Assembly: GCA_013365325.1 (NCBI GenBank) | Contig: JABVXV010000001.1 | Location: 1,054,001-1,118,000, forward strand | DNA from: Dipetalonema caudispina | Taxonomy: Eukaryota > Nematoda > Chromadorea > Rhabditida > Onchocercidae | Length of the DNA: 64,000 bases | Direction of reading: 5' to 3' | Shown: positions 1 through 11,777 of the stretch, in pieces | Layout: the number at the start of each line of letters is the position of its first letter | Position numbering within the stretch: position 1 is the first letter of the stretch | The notes under the pieces: model-generated | Databases searched by the model: none | Seen by the model: only the letters and a program-made list of their open reading frames with translations | Told to the model about the DNA's origin: nothing | Position numbers and translations under genes: made by a program

Positions 1-12
1 ACAAAAACTCAC

Positions 13-3000
13 TTCAAATATGACGTCACCATATTTGACACCATTTTCAGCTAAGCGACGACACAATGCAGACAAAGAATTACCGAGTACATATTCAATG
101 TTACATACGGCAATGAGCAACTTTCGGCTACTAGCTGTTCCTTCATTGAATAAAATTGATGGACGTTTTACACAACCTCTACATAATTTACAATAAGTTA
201 CTTTTGCAACAAATTTTTCGAAAAAATTTTTCGTTATTCATTTCAACTTATTACTACAAATGCCCGGCAAGTATTAGCACGCTTTTTAATAATTAATTCT
301 TGGGTCTTAAGTCCAACAGTCAGAGAAATTAAATCGTACAATTTTCAAAAAAAAAAAAGAAGAAAATATGGCTTTTTTTTTAATAATGAGATTTCAAGCG
401 AATTATCCACTTTAAAATTATCATTAAAACTCATCGAATTTTGCAATATATTTTGTTTTTGCGGTAAAATTCAATATACCTCAGCTGTAGAACATTCTCT
501 ATACAATCGCGAATTGATGTGAGAATCATCGTAAATAAATCAACCAACATCAGACGAAACCGTTCCCTACTGAACAAATCCAATTCACCGGTATAATTTG
601 AAGATGAAAGTATTTGTCGAATTTGTCCCATGCTGTCATTCACCTCAAAAAAAACTACTGCAAAACAGGATGGTAACAAAGGTAATTTTAATCTGATTTA
701 AAGAACTCTGTGATGAATCTTACTTAACCAAAACCATGCTTTTTCAGATTATTGATAATTTATTCAGAACTGATAGGGATGATCCAACTGTTTTTACAAT
801 ATCAGGAATGCTTTTTATGAATAATTGTTTTCCATTTACATATCTTTCGGGTTAAAAACATGGAACTAGTTAAAAAATAATTGTTGAGTAGCCCTTATTT
901 TTTTGCAAGGATGAAGTAAGTCTTACCTCGGTTTCATACAGATCCGGCAAAATTGTTTTCGATAAACCCGTATGCTCTAGTTTCCAGATTTCTCCATTCC
1001 CTAAGCTAATTACTCCTGTAATAAAATGACAGAGCATAGATGGTAATCGCTTCAAACAGGAATTTTTCTGAACACTTTGAGGGTTCCGGTTGCCTTACCT
1101 GCATCATATAAGTATTCCACTTCATTTGCTTAGCTTCACATTCTATTAAAATAAGACCGTGGAAACATGAAAGACGGTTTTGACATCTGGATGACTGGAA
1201 AATCACAGTAAGCGATATAAAGCTAAGGAGAAAACTGAATCACTACTTCAAATTATGGCTATCCTCCGCGAAGCAGGATAATTTCGGAGATACTAATTTT
1301 AATATAGGAATAAGTTGAAAGATTTTCGGCAACGCTTGCCTTGAGTAACTCTCTCAATTACTTTTGATAAGCATTTCAACCGAATGGTAACACAAAGCTC
1401 CAACAGTGGCTGCAGTTGTTCTGAAGTAAAATTGCAATCCAGCATGAAACTTACGCATGACCTGAAAAGGCTGATTGTAGGTATAGCTAAATGATCAAGA
1501 TGGACAGGACAAATTAGTACATTAACATGACTGTACAAACTCTGACGATGCATTTCAACACAACTGTTTCTGATATATTTTGCATCGAGTATAATTATAC
1601 CACAAGTATTACCGTTTAACAGTCATGCATTTTTTACTTTTGGACATGAACAACTAGTGTAAAGAATTCCTGATTAGTATAAAACTCTTAAAGCATATTG
1701 CTTTCACTGTTATCACTCAAAATAAAATATTCATTGAGTGAGTCTGCTCAAGCATTTTTTAATTTGGCACTATAGATAGCAAAACTAGAAATGGATGTTT
1801 AGTATGTCGAACTCTGAAGATTTAATCTTACTACATCTAAAAAAAGTATTCCACTTACCTTAGAATTTTTAGTGATGAAAATAACTGATGCGTGAGAGGA
1901 GATGAAGTGGTAGGTGGCCATTTCGCGAACTGTTCGCTGTATTTCCGTAAAACTGATTCAGGTAAGGCATCAGGTACTAACGCATTTAATATCAGCCATG
2001 ATGAAACATTGATTGTATTTATGAGCATTTGCTGAAAATACATAGACGAGTTCATGAAACAGCAATGAGCGGAACTGGCTCAATTTTCTTGAACGATGTC
2101 TAAGGAAATTTTCAGAAGTTCCTTGACGAAATACAGAATGCAATGAGGACTGGAATACGAAATAAAATTTAATCTGTTCAACTATTAGAAATCGTAAGAG
2201 AATTAAAGTGAGAAAGGTCGAAGTAGGCTTTGAAAAATTAACGAAAAAGAAAAAATTGCTTCTGTTTGTTTCCAAAAAATTTGAACTGACATTAATATCA
2301 CATAATCGATCCACCGATGTTAGATTTGTAACTGATGAGGAGTATATCTGAGAAAGTTTCCAGAATATTTGTAACTTGTCGGTAATAAGATCTACCATTT
2401 CTTGAACGAAATCGTGAAGATTATGCGAGTTTTCCTCAACTACTGTAACAGTAGTACTTTTGTAAGAAATGAAAAATCAGTGCTAGGAGGTAATATGATG
2501 GAAAAAAAAACCTTTTTATTGCTAATAGTGATCAGAGAATGTTAGAATGATTATTCTAAAAAATTCTCATTTCCGAGATCCTGCCATACTGAATGAGATC
2601 TTCGTCAGGACGAGAGAAAATGGAAAATGGAAATGTCATATGCTAGCATCATCCTTAATAGCATTTGCAGCTTTAAGAACGTCCCAATTTTCTTAAAACA
2701 ACCTCCAAACATTCTCGCATGAATTAGGTCGGAATCTTTAAAAAACGAAGGAATGGACGGTATGAATTAAAAATAAGGCATATCAATTAATGAAGATATT
2801 AAACGGAGTTGCAGGCTCTAAGATTTCAAACAATTTTTTTATCGGTAGTGATAAAAGTAAAATATGAATGAATTAAGCACATATTTCCAAGATAAAATCA
2901 CACAAACAGAAGTACTCTGAAGATACTTACATGAGAATACACCCGACGAGTCTTTCTTATTATTGACCTGGCCAAGTGCTGTAAAATCAAATATTTGCAA

Positions 3001-5589
3001 AAGAAATAGTAAACCATGAAGCAATAAAAATTCAACTTTCAAGTAATACCTAACTTCAGATGCTTTCTTTGCGTTTGCCACAAAAGATCTTCTAACCAGC
3101 AATGATATGCTGTAATGCAATCCCATGCTGGATCTGAATTCGGTTCAAGGACCTGCAAATGCAATTAGGATCAGAGTATCAAAATTGGTAATTGACTGCA
3201 AATCTCTCGTTTGCTGTGTATTGGACTTAAATCTCTCTTTATCTAAAATGTTATAGTGACTTTACAAAACCAATTCATACACAAACAGACATGCAAAAGA
3301 GAAGGGAATAATAATAAACATTACTTTCAGATATTTAATTAGTTTACTTTGATCCTCAAATGACGTAGGCATATCGATCAAACGCTGTTTCATATTTCTC
3401 TTGAATACTTCCATTTTCTGATCCAACTCAGCCATCACTGAAAACTACTCTTGAAGCAGTTATGTTACCTAGCAAAAATTCTATTTTTAAAAAACGTAAC
3501 GAATCAGACATAACTTTTAAAAAAAAAAGAAAAGCTTACCTTCCTTAAATAACGACACTTCTGTATCCTTGAAGAGTGACTTTGCACGAGTATAATCATT
3601 TAGAATCGTTGAATACTCGCCCTAGAAATAATACCACCAAAACTATGAGGATTGCTTCCATTACTTCTGCTTAAAGGACACCAAATAATTTAGGAGTCTA
3701 GTATTAAGTGCACACAACTTCACTGAATCCTATGTTTTGCCAAAAGAGATACAAACAGGCAACAAATTTAAAAAATTTGAAATTTGACCCGAAATTAAGT
3801 AGCAAGAAAGATTTTGCGAAAACACAAATCCTGATCACCTTTGCTAAATTTTGATCAATGGCACTGGAGAGGAAGAAAATAAATCGAAAACGAGTAAGCA
3901 CTGATAAGGCATTTCGTGTGGCATCAGCTCGATCCTTCCGTGTTAAAACCTCATAGAATACTGCATTTGCTGCCGTATGTGATTCAGCCAGCTAAAAATT
4001 ATTCTCTAAAAAATTTTTACCGGTAATGATTGCTATAAAAAGAGGATTATACGAATAAAGATTCGATTCTTAATATTATTTATAAGCCATCAAAATTTCG
4101 TCATTCAAAACAAGATCGGAAACTATGTATTGCGAACCTTCTCAGAAATATTTTTTGTGAGCGGCCAACCACGAGCATTCTTCTCCAGCTGCATTTTATC
4201 ATGAAGTACTGCCAGTGTATCAACGCAGTTAATCAGTGAGTATAAATTAGCACGATGCAAATCGGTACTGCTTTTTTCGCCTTCTTTAGTGCTTTGTGTT
4301 AAATAAGTTAATCCATTTCTGAGATCAGAAAGTCTGAAAAACAACAAAGCACAGATGAAAACGATCTAACCATGGTGAAGTATTTGGGATATTATTAGTC
4401 ATCCCGTGCAAATGATGACGTACTTGACCTTGTGGAAACATTTGCATTGGAGATATTTGACCCATTTTTCTCAAACATTTGGAAAACATCCATGTATGAT
4501 ACTCTTGAAAAAAACTAAGAAAAAAGCATTTACGCTTAGTTGAAATAGTGGCTGGGCAGACACTAAATTTTTTTTTTGAAGCATAACAATTTTCAAAGTC
4601 CAAATAATTTTCAAGGCCTACTTTGTTTCACGATGATTTTCAAGCAAGTACCAAGCTGGATTGAAATTTTCCATTCGAAGGTTGCCTGAACCTTCCGGAA
4701 ACATTTGCATCAAAGACGTTTGGTCCATTTTTTTATGCCTGAGGAAAGACCATAAATTAATTGAGAACTCCAAAATACTGCAGTAATTTCGCTGAAAAAC
4801 CATAGAAACTACAGTTTATCTTCGGAAACAATTGCAGAATTTACGGTTCAATCGTCAATCCTAACGCATCCAAAGCAACTGTTGTTTCGGGAACATTATG
4901 GACAGCTTCACGACCAGGAACCGTCCTTGTTTCATCTACCCAAACAGCACTTTCTTCCAGTGGACCAACCTGCACGATAAAAACACGAAATGTGACATTT
5001 GAGGTACTTTTTCCCATTGACTTTGTTAGAAGGACCACTTCTCCAACACCACGTTTTGCTTGCCCAATACCTGAAAAATACATTATATACTGAGTTCCAC
5101 AAATCAGAGTTTATGCTAGATAAACTAATACTACTAGAGGTTTCACGCTGTTGAAGTCACTGACTGTTTTAAGTTATTCAAACTAAGGATCAAGATTACT
5201 GGAAAACTAAGACTAGAAAATATCATATATTTCACGCTGACTAATCAGTATGATAACTAGAAGTTACTAGCTAGATTATCACTTATGGTCACTGAAAGGT
5301 CCATTCCAAGTAACCAGTAAGATCGAAAGTTTCAGGACGTTATTCCTGATGTCAGTGATATTCATAAGTTATCGTTACGTGCTATAATCAGGGAAGGTGA
5401 TTTCCACTTCGCTGACATTAAGCAATCAGTTCCACAAATGGATAGAGCAACCAGATCCGACTGATTCCTCCCAAGATTTTCGCCACGAATTTTAATTTGT
5501 GTCCCAGGAACTCCTTCTTTGGGTGATAAACCAGTAATCAATGGCCGAAGAGTAGCATCACTGACCGGATGACCAGCATTTTCAGTCAT
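13..5589 (-). CDS. sec-5: Exocyst subunit Sec5 (EXOC2), 3' end outside window
   Basis: Sec5 is a subunit of the exocyst, which tethers secretory vesicles to the plasma membrane; its N-terminal IPT/TIG domain binds Ral GTPase in animals. Exons read on the minus strand: 5589-5379, 5070-4845, 4738-4622, 4333-4138, 3991-3839, 3621-3540, 3437-3325, 3152-3050, 2978-2931, 2442-2291, 2031-1859, 1461-1340, 1015-927, 657-480, 178-13. The first exon holds the IPT fold (residues ~14-95; ITGLSPKEG, IRGENLG), followed by AVWVDE and then the helical rods (NAWYLLENH-like, RKDRADATRNAL, FKRNMKQRL) in the same order as animal Sec5. About 710 residues are visible; the animal protein is ~920, so some 200 C-terminal residues lie left of base 1. 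The intron after 1340 uses a GC donor. The 1015-927 to 657-480 junction is one base out of phase, and the exon at 2442-2291 could end elsewhere. An exon-like copy of exon 3 sits at 4371-4469. Identity is confident; some boundaries are not. Confidence 0.9.
4371..4469 (-). pseudogene. Degenerate or alternative copy of sec-5 exon 3
   Basis: Within the intron after exon 3 (4738-4622) lies a second copy of that exon. The exon encodes KKMDQTSLMQMFPEG and the copy RKMGQISPMQMFPQG, ten of fifteen residues identical, and the DNA matches over about 55 bases (4426-4482 against 4688-4745). The copy is 99 nt, open, a multiple of three, and can be bounded by AG at 4471-4470 and GT at 4370-4369 with the same entry and exit phase as exon 3. 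Its acceptor lacks a good pyrimidine tract and the second half is diverged, so it may be a relic instead of a used alternative exon. Confidence 0.65.
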
Positions 5590-5600
5590 CCTGAAATATG
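5590..5600 (-). promoter_or_regulatory. Probable SL trans-splice acceptor of sec-5
   Basis: On the minus strand ATATTTCAG ends one base before the ATG at 5589. A strong acceptor this close to the start, with no obvious 5' coding exon above it, is typical of nematode spliced-leader addition. It also decides the start: the ORF from this ATG opens directly into the IPT domain. A cis-spliced 5' UTR exon would look the same. Confidence 0.5.
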
Positions 5601-6523
5601 ATCATTTTTAGTCTATCAGTTCCTACTTATCACTCAGATATCTTGCAGCACTGAAATCGGCTTTGGTAACGACTAATTCCTTCCTTTTTTTTTTGTTTCT
5701 TACAAACTTAAAACCTTCCAACTCTATGTCCGGTGTTAACTAAATCCAAACCGTAATTTAAGCCACTACCTTCACCAAAAACATAACTTTTTATTTTTCG
5801 TAATTAATACAGCCAAAGTGAATGAATCCACCATATAAATTGTACTCTTGTTTAGCTCATCACAAATTCATTTTATTCACTAGAGTCGATTTCTTTAAAA
5901 TTCCCCACATCTACTGAAAAATTGTTCCATTAGGAGAAGCATTCCAACTTACTAATTTGTGCTCGATATCCGGTCAAGTAAACAGTGCAACTACTGGAAC
6001 TCTTCAGAAACCACATAATTTATAAGATTAACTCAGACTAAACCCAACAGTCCACATCACTACAGAAACGAGTCGCAAGATTTAATAGTTTCATAAAATT
6101 GCTGCCAGTGGTGACTGGGTAAAACGGTCGCGGTGCGGTGGGCTTCGGGTCAAGGTAGGAGTATGGGTGAGTGGGTCCATATGCATAAATGGTATGTTTT
6201 AGTGAAGGTCTCTCAAGCTTATTCATATTTGAACCGCAGTTCATTACCATGGAGAGTTTAAGAAGTTATGGCGGCTTTGGTAATAAATACTTTGGTAGTC
6301 TATTTCTTACCAATTTACACCTTCACTGGTCTTCATGTTATCAAACACACATGGGCTTTGTTTTATTCTTTTTTTAGTGGGATTTATTAATCATTTACAG
6401 TGTTACATATTCGTTTCCGTCTTCTTTTTATTTTTGTAAAAATTATAGAAGCAAAGATAAGCTTTTCAAAATGCAAGGGATTTCGAGAAGCTGAATAACG
6501 AGAGAAAGATAGTAAAAAAAGAG
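5601..6523. other. Divergent intergenic region, sec-5 / OTUD7
   Basis: About 0.9 kb between two genes transcribed away from each other, so it must carry both promoters. A 70-codon minus-strand ORF (6250-6038) overlaps it but has no recognisable domain or good splice context. No repeat or RNA gene was seen. Confidence 0.6.
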
Positions 6524-9500
6524 ATGGAAAGTCGTGATGACCTGATTGAGGCGTTCATGAATGAAACGCGCCCTTCGCATAACACTGCACTTGCTTTTCA
6601 TGAAGGTATTGTTAATTTTGTTGTTTCGAAGAAATTTCGCTCATATAATTGTCATTTCTTACCATCCTTTGTACCTCTATACTTGATGAATGAAGCAGAC
6701 CTTTCTGTCTTCCTTCTCTTCTCAGCCTCCTCACTCTTTCCTCTTCACTCTGTAGCTAAACAGTGTTGGTGGTTTTTATATGGTTCATCAGTTTTAAGTA
6801 CAGAGATGTGCCTCGGGATAGAATTTTTTGTCTGGTGCGACATTGCAACATTTAAGTGTTAGTGAGATTTTGTTTCCTGCTCTCTCAAACATTATTTGGC
6901 GTGCTGTTTTTACACCTTGTGTTCCTATTCACGTTTTCTCAGTACATTTTTTTTAGGACAGCAATGGGATTATGACAAATCACTGCAGTATTATTACGGT
7001 TGGAAGAATACAGATGATACAGTGCCGCAAATTTATGTTTCTAATTCTGCTGGTATGTGACGATATTTGAATTGGGGCTTCGTTTCTAATCTGGTCTTGA
7101 AATTCGAAATTAATAACAGTATTCCGAAGTATTTGCAGATAAAGTAGATGACTCGGATGTGGAGGAGAGCAAAGAATATGAGGAGACCCTGTGCTGGCCA
7201 TCTTACGCCTTTGTACTACCAAATTTGTTTGAACAGCCAGCTGATTTTAGAAATTATTTAGAAAAAGATCTGATTGAAACATCGACTCTTAAACGGCTTG
7301 AAAACTCTGGTTAGCTTTTCGAAATAGTGTATTAATAGAAGTTCCACTTTCAGATATTGAGTGAATATAGATGGAAGATGTTCTTTTGTTTTTGGTAAAT
7401 TTTTTGAATTTTTTCAAATCTTCCGATAATATTTTTCAGAAAATGCAGTGAAATTAGTTATTTTGAGATATTTATTTTTCAACAAAACTTTCAGGCCATT
7501 TGAATTGGTGGTGTTGGAATGGTAGTGGGCAACGCATGTGGCCTTTGAGTACCACAGGTGACGGTAATTGTCTTCTGCATGCAGCATCGCTTGGTATGTG
7601 GGGTATCCATGATAGGCAGTTGATGTTGCGGAAAATTTTATATGAGATGCTGACGAGGTTTGTTTTTGAATACTTATTCAGTTTATCTACGAATATTTCT
7701 AGAACTGAATGGTATTCAGTGCAGTGCTCCTCTTTTGACCGGACTGCACGTTAGATGCATTTGTGTCTTTTTTAAAAATACTAAACATTTCGGCGTACTT
7801 TCGCTGACTACAATACTGTTATGTCAAATTCAAATGATAGTAACTTTTATTTTGAATTTCAAAAAAATTTTGATTTCAGATAAATAAAAAAATTTCCTTT
7901 CCAGAGGGAGTAGACGCCATATACTTTGGCGGCGTTGGCGATGGACGGAAAGTCAGTCAAATTTGCAATCAGGCCTTGTTTTAACGGATGAGGAGTGGCA
8001 GCGTGAATGGGACAATGTTCTCCACATGGCCGCAGCAATTCCAAGAACTTTTACTACTTCGTATTGTTTGACTTTATTTTGAAAAAGCTAGGGAAATGTT
8101 AATCCATAAGAGTACATAATGTAAGCTTCAAGATGTGCTTGTCTTTCAAACATGTGGGTAAAGTTTCAGGGAAGACAATGAACCTGACGGTAGTGAAGGC
8201 ACTGAACAAGTTTACGAAAGTCTAGAATCCATTCATGTCTTTGCACTTGCTCATATTCTCAAACGTCCGATAATTGGTACAATTATAAAAATTTCGCATT
8301 GAATTCCTTCATTTCCTTGATTTTCTCAAATTTTTGATTTATCTAGATTTCGGATTTTTCGGTTTTGTAGAATTTTATATATGAAAGTATTTCCAGTTGT
8401 GTCAGATACAGTGCTTCGCAATGCTGTCGGTGAAGAACTTTCGCCCATTCCATTTGGCGGAATATATTTACCTCTGGAATGTCCTTCGAATCAGTGCCAT
8501 CGTTCACCACTTGTTCTTTGTTACGATTCGGCTCATTTTTCAGCTCTAGTTACAATGCGTCACACAGCACCTAATTCTCTGCAATGTAATTTTTTGAGAT
8601 TTTTATTACGGATTATGAGAAACGAAAACAATTGGTTGCTCTTTTAGCAATAGGAATACGTATCATCGTTAGTACCAAGGAGAGGAAACTTCCATTAGTA
8701 TCCCCAACTGTGAGTTAAGATTTAGCATGTCGAATGGGATCATTCTTATTCCTGTAGCAGTATCATGATGGCTGGCACATCAGAAATCTAGATCATGTTA
8801 CTGATTTTTTTTTTAATTTCAAATATAGAAATTGGTTGTAATCTGTTAAAGCATAAATTTTCCGGTTTTCAGCCATCATTCCAATTACCGATAGGAACCG
8901 TATTCTGCTTCCTTTGCATTTCTCCGTTGATCCAGGGCCGGACTTCACTTGGTTTGCTTTTCTCATGCATGATTTTGTGCTTTTTTGTGGCTATGACCGG
9001 AATGCTGTCGTTTTTTTAGTTTTATTATATGCTATGATAGTTTTTTATGATAGAATTTATAAATTTCAGGTGGAAAGATTCAGAAGATGCCGAAATAGCG
9101 GCACGGATCGAACTGACCGAAGCTGATAGACTTTCACTTATCTGTGAATATATGGATATTGTCAAGATTCCGGCAAGCTTTAGCTAAATACGATTGCCGA
9201 ACGTTTTTCTTTTCATTAAGGCGTGAAGTTTTTAGTTCCTTTTTGTTCACTTCACAAATTTGATTCAGGTTCGTCGATACTCATTCCGACATAATTTAAC
9301 TGGAACCGGATTGGTGAGCGGTGAGGAAGGAAGGAAGTCGATGACATTATCATGTGGTGACGTTTTCGTCACTAAAGATCACTCCGCCAGGTTGTTGAGT
9401 GAAATAGCGCAACAAATCAAAAAACGGCTGAAAATAGGACGCAAAAAAAAGGTTTCGAAGTGTTTTATATCGAATACGCTCAAAAAACCCACTTTTTATC

Positions 9501-11777
9501 GACTTATATTTATATGAGCCTTGTGAAGTGTATAAATCTATAGCATAAATTTATAAAATCTGGCTGTAGATGTTTTGAATTCTTCATCAGTATTTCAATC
9601 GCCAATGGAAATCCTTCACTTTCTATTTAGTTTGAACAGCGAAGAGCATAAGATGATTTTCTTCCTCACATCAATGCATGCAACATAAGGAAATAATGAA
9701 AGCATCTTATTTCAGAACCAGGCAGTTAATGCAGAACAGGTTACAGTGTCAGATCTGCGATGTGCAAATCTTGTTATAGCGGCACGGTTACATTCCCATG
9801 CTCATCAGTACATGGAACACATGGTGGATAATTATTTGTGTTTAGCGAAAGAACGTTTCGAACAATCGAAAAATGTTAGTTATCCTCATACTATTGTTTC
9901 TAAGATTTTTTTTATATGTAGATGTACAAAAGTGTCAAATCTAATTTCTCTGTTTCTATTTTTTAAATAACGAACAGTTGGGATTAACTTGTTTTTCTTT
10001 CTTTTTTTTTTCATTTGCATTAAACGCATTCTCCCGCCTGGTTTCTGATAATATTTTTTTGATTTCGGATTTTTCTTTACTTCACTGAGCTCTTAAGAAT
10101 GAGTGCATATGGAGCATAAGCGAAACATTTCGAATTCTATAGGCTCCCGGGACGATCTCACGCCAGCGTTCCAGATTATCTCATTCTTTCAGTACTTCAT
10201 CACTACTGGTCACTTGCATCAATAAACAGTGTCAGAAGGTATATCTGTATCTTATATTGTCTACTTTAAACAATAGTTTTAAGTTGTTGAGTATTTCTGG
10301 ATCATTAAGAGTGGCTGAAAATAATCGTGGCTCATTTTCCTGCTGTGCAGCGTGTTGATATTAGGACGCAACATCGTCCGAAGAAATGAAATCATTGAGT
10401 TTATCCCTCCTTTTTGTGATATTACCAGTCATTTGCACGCTTAATATTAACCTATACACGGCATTGTCTTACATGAAGCTTCAGAAATATGTTTTTGTCT
10501 GCTGTCCTGACAAAATTTGAGGAAGGAGTTTACTGAAGAAATTAAAACAATGTTTATAGAAACTGAAAGACAGGAGATTTGAGGCGTTGAAACTACGCGA
10601 GTATAAAACCAGGATAACAAACTTTGGTTTATTTGTTTGCTCTGATAGAAATTGAGATGAACATGAAATTCTTGCTATTACTTAATATAAAAATTGCAGA
10701 GCGCCTCGCAGTCAACAAATTTCTTATGCAACGATTGCTTTGAGTACCAAAAGCAGTTGATGGCTTCGTTTGGGTTTGTCTTTTCAGATACTTTTTCATT
10801 TTAAAACTGGGTTCACCTTGAGAATGCAGTTTAGCTTATGATTTAGATTATGGGTTGTTGATAAAATGAAAAAATATTTGGTTTCCATTTAAATAACTTT
10901 GTAATAGCTTTCTAATTTCAGATGCTCACAACCAGGACATTTGCGCTCGCTTCGTTCGTGCCTTTCAACCACCTTGCGAGATCCATCTGATTTATCTCCT
11001 CGAACGGGTGGTTCTATTAAATCCAATACGATGCCGTCCATTACAATATCGTCAAGAACTGCTTCTCATTCAGACGATAAAGGACTGAGGATTGCTCGGG
11101 ATACATCAGATCATACTTCAGGTCTTGCGCCTGTCCCGGTTGCAGCCAGTAGTGATATGCAAGCATTGCAGTCTCATGCTTCTAGTTCAGAACATTACTG
11201 CGAACATGTAACTGCTGGTTGTGAAGGAGTTGTCCATACGGTAGCTGTTCATTACGCACATGCCCCAACCGAAGATGTTACTACCAAGTTCGTTCATATT
11301 TTGTTCATATTCAAAAACTAGAACAGCTTTTTTAATTGAAATCTTATAATTCTATCGAGCGGAATTGTCTCCAATTTTTACATTCTCAATCACTTTCATA
11401 TGATCTCTATGAAGCAATTGTTTGCTGAGTTGTTGAAGTGCTTCTTTCCCTCCAAATTTTAATTAAACATGATCCAGTAGCATATTCTTGTTATGAACCA
11501 GTAACATCTTCCTGTTGCTAAAATTACAAATCTTGTACAGTCATTTTACAAATATTGATAGTTGTTCCCCATAAACACATTCCCTTATTGTGGATTAGAA
11601 TAAGGTTTTTTGAGACATCACCGGTGTTATGGATCTGCGCTTTTTTTCATTACTAGCTTGATGGAATTAATAGTATGTCCCTTATTTTTCTTCATTTCTT
11701 CGATTTATTTGTTAATTTTCAGAGTTGCATCTATAGAAGGAGCAAATGGAGTAACTCACTACTATATTTCGCACTAA
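6524..11777 (+). CDS. OTUD7/Cezanne-type OTU deubiquitinase
   Basis: Cysteine protease that removes ubiquitin, in animals with preference for K11 chains (Cezanne, OTUD7B); it acts in cell-cycle and NF-kB control. Exons: 6524-6605, 6957-7052, 7139-7309, 7495-7657, 7905-8060, 8170-8276, 8397-8585, 8873-8951, 9070-9172, 9269-9451, 9716-9874, 10143-10228, 10922-11287, 11723-11777; the lengths sum to 664 codons plus stop. The N-terminus is UBA-like ([12 protein letters not shown]). The catalytic Cys is ~142 in [18 protein letters not shown] and the partner His ~305 in [21 protein letters not shown] between them is diagnostic of the Cezanne branch. A conserved helix follows ([14 protein letters not shown], 9716-9874). 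No A20-type zinc finger is visible at the C-terminus, unlike vertebrate OTUD7. The intron after 9172 seems to use a GC donor. Exon 12 and the last exon are phase-consistent but rest on splice signals only. Confidence 0.88.

Noticed and set aside
1970..2398. Continuous 142-codon frame across a sec-5 intron
   Set aside because: The middle is a typical T-rich intron ending TTCCAG; direct splicing 2291 to 2031 closes the phase and fits Sec5, so the read-through is probably chance. A small extra exon starting at 2149 was considered but cannot be joined in frame.
6038..6250. 70-codon minus-strand ORF in the sec-5/OTUD7 promoter region
   Set aside because: No domain, no splice context, composition like random AT-rich DNA.
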